Part shown: positions 56,728 to 63,070 of the stretch, in pieces
Layout of the letters: every line of letters starts with the position of its first letter
How positions within the stretch are numbered: position 1 is the first letter of the stretch
NCBI RefSeq assembly: GCF_028681615.1
Contig: NZ_JAQUHV010000011.1
Location: forward strand, 1-64,000
Reading direction: 5' to 3'
Origin: Sulfuricurvum sp.
GTDB lineage: Bacteria; Campylobacterota; Campylobacteria; Campylobacterales; Sulfurimonadaceae
DNA: 64,000 bases
The notes under the pieces: generated by a model
Databases searched by the model: none
What the model was told of the DNA's origin: nothing
What the model saw: the letters and a program-made list of their open reading frames with translations, nothing else
Program-made: the position numbers and the translations under genes

Positions 56728-57257
56728 AACGAATATTTTTGTTCCTTACCCTAAGCATAGCCGGATGGTGTGCATCGTATGATCCATTTTTATTGGATAC
56801 ACAGCTCACATTGCTGCCAAAAATTGCAATGCTCGATAAAAATATTGCTTTTGCACACAATAAATCTCCGATAAAAATTTTGATCGCCTATGAATCCGAT
56901 GATGAAGATACTGCCCTCAACTGCAGTAAAATTTTGATGAATAAATTCAATGGAATACTAAACGGACATCCGATTATTGTCACGACCCTCTCTTTCGATA
57001 AGCTCGATAATGCCGCATCGTATCATCTTGTTTATGCACTAAAAACGAATACGGCACAGCTTAAAAAGGTCCGTAATGCCATCGCTTCAACCGGTACACT
57101 TACCGCTCTTTATGATGCGGATAAACTCAGCGACGGCGGTATCTTACTCTCCATTCGTATGGAACGAGCTCCGGTCATTTTGATCAATGCAAAAATCTTA
57201 CGGGAAAATCGAATCTCTTTTCCCGACAGCCTGCTCGAGATTGCTAGAATTATCTAA
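56724..57257 (+). CDS. YfiR/DUF4154-like periplasmic protein
   Basis: A 177-residue exported protein, signal peptide MKRIFLFLTLSIAGWCASY. The C-terminal pattern, GILLSIRMERAPVILINAKILRENRISFPDSLLEIARII, follows the YfiR/DUF4154 template (a ligand or partner strand, INxxxxxxxxI, then LLxxAR). YfiR is the periplasmic repressor of the diguanylate cyclase YfiN. The usual paired cysteines of YfiR are not evident, so this is a divergent member. It is coupled to the TonB receptor and faces a membrane GGDEF-EAL protein across the operon promoter, which supports a signalling role. Confidence 0.65.
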   Translation: MKRIFLFLTLSIAGWCASYDPFLLDTQLTLLPKIAMLDKNIAFAHNKSPIKILIAYESDDEDTALNCSKILMNKFNGILNGHPIIVTTLSFDKLDNAASYHLVYALKTNTAQLKKVRNAIASTGTLTALYDADKLSDGGILLSIRMERAPVILINAKILRENRISFPDSLLEIARII

Positions 57258-57260
57258 TTC

Positions 57261-58055
57261 TCAGCGAATCTCTTTTTGATTCATACGCGCCTGTAATGCA
57301 TTGGATATATTCATCAATGCAAAGGTGACGATAAAGATCATTAACCCAGGAAAAAAACTCACCCACCACGCGATATCAATCACCTCTTTACCGCCGCTGA
57401 GGATACTCCCCCAGCTCATTTGCGGAGCAACAATCCCAAGCCCTAAAAAGGAGAGTCCGGATTCCGCTAAAATAGCGCCCCCTACCCCAAATGTGAAACT
57501 CACCAACACAATCGGGGCCAACAATGGAGCATAATATTTGAGCATAATTTTTAGAGGATGGACATGCCCAATATGCAGTATCCGGATAAACGGCTTAGAG
57601 GCAATGGCAAAGCTCTCTGATCGAATCAAGCGGGCTGTCCCCATCCATCCTGTCACGGAGATTATGAAGATCAAAACCCAAACGGAAGCATTGACATAGC
57701 TCACGAGTGTCAAAAGTAAAAAAAGAGTCGGGAAAGTTAAAAACAGATCCACAATAATGATAAATACTTTATCAAACCCTCCACGCAGCAATGCGGCACT
57801 TATGCCATAGAGTAGCCCTATCATCGTGGAGATAAAAGCACTCATGAAGCCGATAATGAGAGAGATTTGGCCCCCTTCCATTAAGCGGGCCAACAAATCA
57901 CGTCCCAATCTGTCTGTTCCGAACCAATTGGACATACAAGGAGAGACTAAAATAGCATGAGAATCTAAAAACAGAGGATCCACGGAATATAGATAGGGAC
58001 CGATAAAAGAGAAAAGAATTACCGCGACCAGCGCAGCAATACTAAATAGAGGCAT
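57261..58055 (-). CDS. ABC transporter permease, DppC/OppC/NikC family
   Basis: A 264-residue inner-membrane permease with about six helices. GTDRLGRDLLARLMEGGQISLIIGF is the diagnostic opening of DppC/OppC-type permeases, and the coupling-helix region reads GAILAESGLSFLGLGIVAPQMSWGSIL. These act in dipeptide, oligopeptide or nickel uptake. No partner permease, ATPase or binding protein is nearby. The start overlaps the flgK stop by one base (TAATG), so it is translated from the flagellar operon transcript, which is unexpected. Confidence 0.88.
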   Translation of the reverse strand: MPLFSIAALVAVILFSFIGPYLYSVDPLFLDSHAILVSPCMSNWFGTDRLGRDLLARLMEGGQISLIIGFMSAFISTMIGLLYGISAALLRGGFDKVFIIIVDLFLTFPTLFLLLTLVSYVNASVWVLIFIISVTGWMGTARLIRSESFAIASKPFIRILHIGHVHPLKIMLKYYAPLLAPIVLVSFTFGVGGAILAESGLSFLGLGIVAPQMSWGSILSGGKEVIDIAWWVSFFPGLMIFIVTFALMNISNALQARMNQKEIR

Positions 58056-59923
58056 TAAGCTTTAATACCCAATAAAGTAGTCATCATTTGATCTATGGTC
58101 GTAATGATCTTTGCAGCCGCTCCATAGGATGTTTGATAACGGATCAGATTAGCCATCTCTTCATCTATGTTGACAGAACTGATTGAATCTTGCTCTTGTT
58201 TGATCGAATTATACTGCGCCGTAACGGTATCGTTATTTGTAATAGCTGCATTAGTTTTGGTTCCGACTTTCGTCACCATCGAATCATAATAGTTATAGAT
58301 GGTATCACTTGTAGTCGATAAACCGTTGGTGAAATCAACCGATGAAAACTGTAAATTTACCATTCCTAAAGCCGTTTGATTGTCTCCGCTGCTCGGCATT
58401 TTAAAGGCATTGATTTGAGATGAATCGGATTTGAAATCGCTTTTAAGACTTATGTTTTTTGCATTGTTCCCATCTAAAAATCGGTTTACGCCCGTTACTC
58501 CGGCAAAATTAGTTCCGTTATCTTCTATCGAAAATGTATATCCCTGTGAACCGAATGAAGCAGATAAATCGATGCTAAGTGTATTTGCAGGTGTAGTGAA
58601 CACAGGGTTCAGGATACTGTTAATATCGTTCAATGCATTGTTATCCGCATTATCATCTTTTTGCGCTTTAAGCTGGGCGATAATACTGTTTGGGGTACCA
58701 TCCGGCAGAAGATTGGTAGCCGAGGCATTGTCCATTACCGTTTGTTCATTGATTGTTATCGAACGGCGGGCAACTTCTTTTCCGTCAATATCGTATGCTA
58801 CGACATCAAATGTCCCCGCTTTAAAATTCTCACCGGTACTGAGCAATGATGACGTATCTGAAAATGAAAGTGCATTTGAACGCATTTGTGAAGTTGCACT
58901 TTGAGCATATACGCTGTTGGTCGATTCAATGAGCCCTTTTGCAAAGTTGTCCATACTCGTTTTCGTTTCTTGCAAAAATCCGTCTTCAAATTCTCCGTCT
59001 GAACCGATTGTAGAGCCTCTTAACTCTAACAATGCTCCTACTTTACCGGAAGTAATTTTTTCGGCAAAAGGGATTTTCACTCCGTCTTGACGTTGATAAT
59101 AGAGGTCATTGTACCCATTCTTATTTCCGGTTTTATCAATCCCTATCGGATGAAAACTGCTGCCGTCAACCAGATTAAATCCGCCAACCTGTATCGTATA
59201 GCTTCCATTCCCTTCAGAAATATTGCTATCAACTACATTATTACTCGTAATCTGCCCTTCCGTTACTTTTGCACCGATCAGATTGGACAATGTCAATTCA
59301 AGCTTCCCGCGCTGATCGCGCAAATCATTTGCATTATTGATCCCGTCTGATTCTGCCAAATTAATCGACTTGTTCAAATTGGCGATCTGTTCCGCAATAC
59401 GATTTACTTCATCAATATTTACCGCTACTTGATCATTCAACGAACTTTGAAGATCTGTAATCTTTGCACGCGTCTGATTGATATTTTGTGTAAGTGTCTG
59501 TGTTTGTTGTGCCAAAGAGACTTTTAGTGCACTGTTACTCGGGTTGTCTGCCAAAGATTGCCATGTATCGAAATAACTTTGCAAATCAGCTTTAATACCA
59601 TTATTTTGTATATCCGGAAAATAGGTAGAGAGTTCTTGAAGATTTTTTTTCATCTCGTCCGAATACGACTTATTTTGGGAAGCGGATTTATAACGGTTAT
59701 AAACGAAGCTGTCAAAAACCCGGGTAATCTCAGTAATCTGTACCCCGTTTCCGCGCTGACCCGGATCAATACTGATCGGTGTTGCCGCTGCAGTGACTAC
59801 TCGTTGACGGGTATACCCTGGTGTTTCCGCATTGGAAATATTGTGCCCGGTCGTATCAATACCGATTTGTGCCGCGTTAAGACCGCTATACCCGATGTGT
59901 AATGCATTAAAAATTGATGCCAT
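58055..59923 (-). CDS. flgK: Flagellar hook-associated protein 1 FlgK
   Basis: A 622-residue hook-filament junction protein. The N-terminal ALHIGYSGLNAAQIGIDTTGHNISNAETPGYTRQRV-type start (first 40 residues) is the FlgK signature, and the C-terminal helix with INIDEEMANLIRYQTSYGAAAKIITTI-like sequence (SVNIDEEMANLIRYQ) matches the family. The middle is variable. It is exported by the flagellar secretion system. It follows flgN by 1 base and is followed by the ABC permease. Expected control is sigma28 or sigma54 through the upstream promoters. Confidence 0.95.
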   Translation of the reverse strand: MASIFNALHIGYSGLNAAQIGIDTTGHNISNAETPGYTRQRVVTAAATPISIDPGQRGNGVQITEITRVFDSFVYNRYKSASQNKSYSDEMKKNLQELSTYFPDIQNNGIKADLQSYFDTWQSLADNPSNSALKVSLAQQTQTLTQNINQTRAKITDLQSSLNDQVAVNIDEVNRIAEQIANLNKSINLAESDGINNANDLRDQRGKLELTLSNLIGAKVTEGQITSNNVVDSNISEGNGSYTIQVGGFNLVDGSSFHPIGIDKTGNKNGYNDLYYQRQDGVKIPFAEKITSGKVGALLELRGSTIGSDGEFEDGFLQETKTSMDNFAKGLIESTNSVYAQSATSQMRSNALSFSDTSSLLSTGENFKAGTFDVVAYDIDGKEVARRSITINEQTVMDNASATNLLPDGTPNSIIAQLKAQKDDNADNNALNDINSILNPVFTTPANTLSIDLSASFGSQGYTFSIEDNGTNFAGVTGVNRFLDGNNAKNISLKSDFKSDSSQINAFKMPSSGDNQTALGMVNLQFSSVDFTNGLSTTSDTIYNYYDSMVTKVGTKTNAAITNNDTVTAQYNSIKQEQDSISSVNIDEEMANLIRYQTSYGAAAKIITTIDQMMTTLLGIKA

Positions 59924-59924
59924 A

Positions 59925-60356
59925 TTATGCCCGCACTTCCAAAAATGAGGCTTCGGATGATGCTACTTTTTGGTAGCCCTCCATTTGTGTCGGGACAACC
60001 CGTTCAAGCAGCGTATTGTAAAACGCTCCGACACTTAAAACCATTTTTGCATATTGTTGATTGATCTCGCGCAGTGCACTAAGATGTTCTTTGAGAGAAT
60101 CAAGCTGTTGATGTTGTTCATTATCTAGAAGTTCAGAGAGTGCTTTCGAAGGTTGTGCCGTCATCAGTTTTGAAATTTCGCGATCGATCATCGCTTTTTT
60201 CTGCTCGAAACTTTTAATTTTCTCTTCTTTTATGGCTAAGCGTTCAAATTGCGGATTGTGTTTTGCTTCTCTGATATCCATGATATCTTCTTGCGATAAA
60301 GAGATAAGAGATTCAAGATCTTTGATAGCACTCTGTAATTGATAAGACAACATCAT
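59925..60356 (-). CDS. flgN: FlgN-like flagellar export chaperone
   Basis: A 143-residue helical protein between flgM and flgK. Long amphipathic helices (residues 5-55 and 75-120) and small size fit FlgN, the export chaperone of FlgK and FlgL. Sequence conservation in this family is low, so the assignment rests mainly on position and composition. It ends VASSEASFLEVRA, 1 base before flgK. Confidence 0.75.
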   Translation of the reverse strand: MMLSYQLQSAIKDLESLISLSQEDIMDIREAKHNPQFERLAIKEEKIKSFEQKKAMIDREISKLMTAQPSKALSELLDNEQHQQLDSLKEHLSALREINQQYAKMVLSVGAFYNTLLERVVPTQMEGYQKVASSEASFLEVRA

Positions 60357-60369
60357 AAACTCCTATGCT

Positions 60370-60576
60370 TTAGGTTAGCTCTTTAGCAATACGCTTGGCT
60401 AACGCTTCGATATCGACACGGTATTCCCCTTTTTCGATAGACGCTTTCAGTTCATCGATTCGGCTTGTGTCACCTTGTTTTGTAATAGATTGCACGGATT
60501 TCTCCTGCTCTTTGGTTTTTAATGAGGGTTCTTGGTATGCCGCTTTCACGAGCGAGCCGTTCACACTTGAGATCAT
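60370..60576 (-). CDS. flgM: Anti-sigma28 factor FlgM
   Basis: A 68-residue protein. The C-terminal half (SRIDELKASIEKGEYRVD...ALAKRIAKEL) is the conserved sigma28-binding region of FlgM; the N-terminal half is disordered-looking, as expected of a secreted anti-sigma factor. It holds FliA inactive until the hook is complete and FlgM is exported. AAGGA precedes ATG 60576, and a sigma28-type promoter lies at 60615-60641, giving autoregulation. Confidence 0.9.
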   Translation of the reverse strand: MISSVNGSLVKAAYQEPSLKTKEQEKSVQSITKQGDTSRIDELKASIEKGEYRVDIEALAKRIAKELT

Positions 60577-60614
60577 GGTGAATCCTTGTTATCCGTTTAT
60601 GATGTATATACACC

Positions 60615-60641
60615 ATATCGGCAAAAACCTTTAAAAATTTA
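60615..60641 (-). promoter_or_regulatory. Sigma28 (FliA) promoter of flgM
   Basis: On the minus strand TAAATTTT, 11 bases, then GCCGATAT closely matches the sigma28 consensus TAAAGTTT-N11-GCCGATAA (7 of 8 in each element). It lies between the flgJ stop and flgM, as in Campylobacter. Confidence 0.85.
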
Positions 60642-60643
60642 GT

Positions 60644-60934
60644 CTATTGCTCTGTTTTTATCCCTTTTTGACTCAGATTATCAAATAACATTTGTGAAAA
60701 TCCAAACCCTCCGGCACTGGCATTGGAGAGTTCGTCACGGTACATCGATTTGAATATCTTATCTCCGGGATCATTAGCGTTGAAAAGATTTTTTTCATCT
60801 TTCATCGCTTCATCCAGCATCATCTTGATAATAATAGCCTCAAATTGATCGGTTTTTTCGCGTAAAGCTTTATCCCCTTCTTTGGTTCCCACCGTCGGGA
60901 GTCGCTTTTGATACTGTACTGTTGAGATGTCCAT
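60644..60934 (-). CDS. flgJ: Flagellar rod assembly protein FlgJ, short form
   Basis: A 96-residue protein matching the N-terminal rod-binding domain of FlgJ (EKTDQFEAIIIKMMLDEAMKDE and FKSMYRDELSNASAGGFGFSQML). It lacks the muramidase domain of enterobacterial FlgJ, as is usual in Campylobacterota, so a separate hydrolase must open the wall for the rod. The start overlaps the flgI stop by one base. Confidence 0.9.
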   Translation of the reverse strand: MDISTVQYQKRLPTVGTKEGDKALREKTDQFEAIIIKMMLDEAMKDEKNLFNANDPGDKIFKSMYRDELSNASAGGFGFSQMLFDNLSQKGIKTEQ

Positions 60935-61980
60935 CAGATGACCTCCAGATCCACTGAAATCGCTCCGGCACTTTTCATCGCTTGAAAGATTGAAATCATC
61001 TCTTTAGGAGTAGCCCCGAGCTTTTGGAGCGAACGGGCGATATTAGCAACCGTAGTCGTCCCTTTTTCGGTGTAAACTTCATTTTCATTCAGCCCGATAA
61101 CAAGACTTTTGTCCATAGCAACACTTCCGGCAGGTTTTGAAACGGCATTTTGAGAAAGAATCTTAACCGTCATATCCCCTTGTGTCACAACCACCGGCTG
61201 AACCTCAACATCGACTCCGGCTACAATCGTTCCAGTACGCTCGTTGATAATAATTTTTTGATCCTGTGCATAATTGATATCCAGATTTTGGACTTCGGCC
61301 AAGAACTCAACCATTGTTTTATTCGCCGGAAGTTCCAAATTAATCGTGCGTGGGTCAATTGCGGTTGCGATTGACGCATGATATTTTGAATTGATCACAT
61401 TCTGGATCGCTACGGCATTGTTAAAATTAGAAGATTTAAGCGATAGGGTCGCATTGTGCATATGAATCATATCCTGGTTAATTTCACGCTCAACCAAACC
61501 GCCTCCGTATACCAGACCTACAGTCGGATGCGATTCTGCACCCGCCCCTTTTTCATTTTTACCGCCGATACTGATAGGCCCTTGTGCCAAAGCATAGATT
61601 TTACCGTCCACCCCTTTGAGCGGCGTCATGAGCAATGTACCGCCTTCAAGTGATTTCGCATCACCGATGGATGAGACGGTGACGTCAAGGGAGTCCCCCT
61701 GACGGGCAAAAGGGGCAAATTTTGCCGTAACAACAACCGCTGCAACGTTTTTGGATTTAATATCGACAGGGTTCATATCAATGTTCATCGCTTTAAGCAT
61801 GTTAGCGATCGATTGGAGGGTAAATTTTGAGGTTGTACCGTCACCGGTCTTTTTCAAACCGACAACAAGGGAATAACCGATAATCTGATTGTCACGAACA
61901 CCGACGACATTCGCAACTTCGCTGATGCGTGCGGCTTGCAAAAAAGTTAAAAGGGAAAAAAGCAGTACAAAAAATCTCAT
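60934..61980 (-). CDS. flgI: Flagellar P-ring protein FlgI
   Basis: A 348-residue exported protein, signal peptide MRFFVLLFSLLTFLQAA, then RISEVANVVGVRDNQIIGYSLVVGL, the FlgI opening. It forms the P-ring in the peptidoglycan layer around the rod. Characteristic segments include AAVVVTAKFAPFARQGDSLDVTVSSIGDA and the C-terminal LQKLGATPKEMISIFQAMKSAGAI. It is the first gene of the operon, with an AAAGGAT ribosome-binding site and a sigma54-type promoter upstream. Confidence 0.95.
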   Translation of the reverse strand: MRFFVLLFSLLTFLQAARISEVANVVGVRDNQIIGYSLVVGLKKTGDGTTSKFTLQSIANMLKAMNIDMNPVDIKSKNVAAVVVTAKFAPFARQGDSLDVTVSSIGDAKSLEGGTLLMTPLKGVDGKIYALAQGPISIGGKNEKGAGAESHPTVGLVYGGGLVEREINQDMIHMHNATLSLKSSNFNNAVAIQNVINSKYHASIATAIDPRTINLELPANKTMVEFLAEVQNLDINYAQDQKIIINERTGTIVAGVDVEVQPVVVTQGDMTVKILSQNAVSKPAGSVAMDKSLVIGLNENEVYTEKGTTTVANIARSLQKLGATPKEMISIFQAMKSAGAISVDLEVI

Positions 61981-61981
61981 G

Positions 61982-62007
61982 TTTATCCTTTATTTCAGAA
62001 GGATAAA
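61982..62007 (-). other. Inverted repeat covering the flgI ribosome-binding site
   Basis: TTTATCCTT (61982-61990) and AAGGATAAA (61999-62007) form a perfect 9-base inverted repeat with an 8-base loop. On the flgI strand the 3' arm contains the AAGGA ribosome-binding site, 1 base before the ATG region. A transcript that includes both arms would hide the site. Confidence 0.6.
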
Positions 62008-62022
62008 GCAAAGTTTATTCCA
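62007..62022 (-). promoter_or_regulatory. Sigma54 (RpoN) promoter of flgI
   Basis: TGGAATAAACTTTGCT on the minus strand matches TGGCAC-N5-TTGCW with exact GG-to-GC spacing. Transcription would begin near 61996, about 16 bases before the ATG. Confidence 0.7.
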
Positions 62023-62030
62023 TAATGGAA

Positions 62031-62618
62031 TTATGCGTAATAGGTGAGAGAGGTTTTCCCGAAGCGTTTGGATTTGATACGGTTAAAATGACCGATTGCG
62101 TCCGGTAATTCCAATGTGCTCATATGTTCGATAACGATCAATGTCGCCATTTCCAGTGGAAACGAAGCAATCATATCGATCGTTTTATCGTATATCTCTT
62201 CCATCCCCTCACGAAACGCAAACGGAGGATCAACGTAGATAAAAGCGCTCTCACCTAATGATGAAAGCCGTTTTTTTACCTGATTGATGGTGCTAAAACT
62301 GTCCCCTTCAAATACTTCACAACTGCTTGGATCGGTTTGAGCAATATTTTCACGTAAGGTACGAATCGCATCGCGGTCTTTTTCCATAAAGATCACTCTT
62401 TTAGCCCCTCGGCTAAGCGCTTCGAGTCCGATGGATCCGCTTCCTGAGAAAACTTCGACCAAGACAGCATCGATAATATCAAATTGAAGTGTATTGAAAA
62501 AAGACTCCAAAACAATCGATTTTGAACTGCGTGTCGTCTCTTTTGAAGGGAGTTTTAACGTTTTACCTTTGTATTTTCCTGCAATAATTTTTTTCGTAAT
62601 GGTTGGACTATTTTTCAT
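62031..62618 (-). CDS. rsmD: 16S rRNA (guanine966-N2)-methyltransferase RsmD
   Basis: A 195-residue SAM-dependent methyltransferase of the RsmD family, which methylates G966 of 16S rRNA. It opens KIIAGKYKGKTLKLPS. Motif I is VEVFSGSGSIGLEALSRGAKR and the catalytic DPPF appears as YVDPPFAFR. The N-terminal RSSKSIVLESFFNTL is family-typical. Length is normal. It overlaps the upstream small gene by 11 bases. Confidence 0.93.
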   Translation of the reverse strand: MKNSPTITKKIIAGKYKGKTLKLPSKETTRSSKSIVLESFFNTLQFDIIDAVLVEVFSGSGSIGLEALSRGAKRVIFMEKDRDAIRTLRENIAQTDPSSCEVFEGDSFSTINQVKKRLSSLGESAFIYVDPPFAFREGMEEIYDKTIDMIASFPLEMATLIVIEHMSTLELPDAIGHFNRIKSKRFGKTSLTYYA

Positions 62619-62991
62619 AAAATGCTCGAATCGCCTTTATAATGTTTGCTTGATACTCACGGGTCAATTTATCGATATGGCGTTCCAATATTTCAAAACT
62701 GACCGCCTCTTCAGGTGCAGGGAGCGGTTCTTCTTCTATTGATGCACAGGATTGTTGTTTGCACGATTCAAACTTTTGCGTTAATGCATGAAGCAGCTGT
62801 GCTTTGGAAAAAGGTTTAACCAAATCACAAGATCCATTGACCCCGATGACAAAAGTCGGGTGTACATCATCTCGAATATCTTTATCCCGAATCAATATAT
62901 CGCATTGTCGGATAGAACTCAAATGTCCATCCAGAAAAAGTTCCAAGGAACGCTGCAGTAATGGAGAATCGCACTGGATAGCTACTTTCAC
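62608..62991 (-). CDS. Miniature receiver-like protein
   Basis: A 127-residue protein without a firm family assignment. The start (MKVAIQCDSPLLQRSLELFLDG), a DILIRD strand near residues 31-36 and VKPFSKAQLLHALTQKF near 58-74 follow the order of a response-regulator receiver (first strand and helix, phosphoacceptor strand, KPF motif) but compressed to about 75 residues. The expected acidic pair after strand 1 is replaced by QCD. The C-terminal 50 residues are acidic then helical. The start is GTG 62991 with AAGGT upstream. It is coupled to rsmD by overlap. Confidence 0.6.
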   Translation of the reverse strand: MKVAIQCDSPLLQRSLELFLDGHLSSIRQCDILIRDKDIRDDVHPTFVIGVNGSCDLVKPFSKAQLLHALTQKFESCKQQSCASIEEEPLPAPEEAVSFEILERHIDKLTREYQANIIKAIRAFYEK

Positions 62992-63070
62992 GACGTTTAC
63001 CTTGTAAAAAATTATCTTATTTTAGCATACTAAGATCATGTGAAAGATAAAATGGCTTGAAAACACACCT

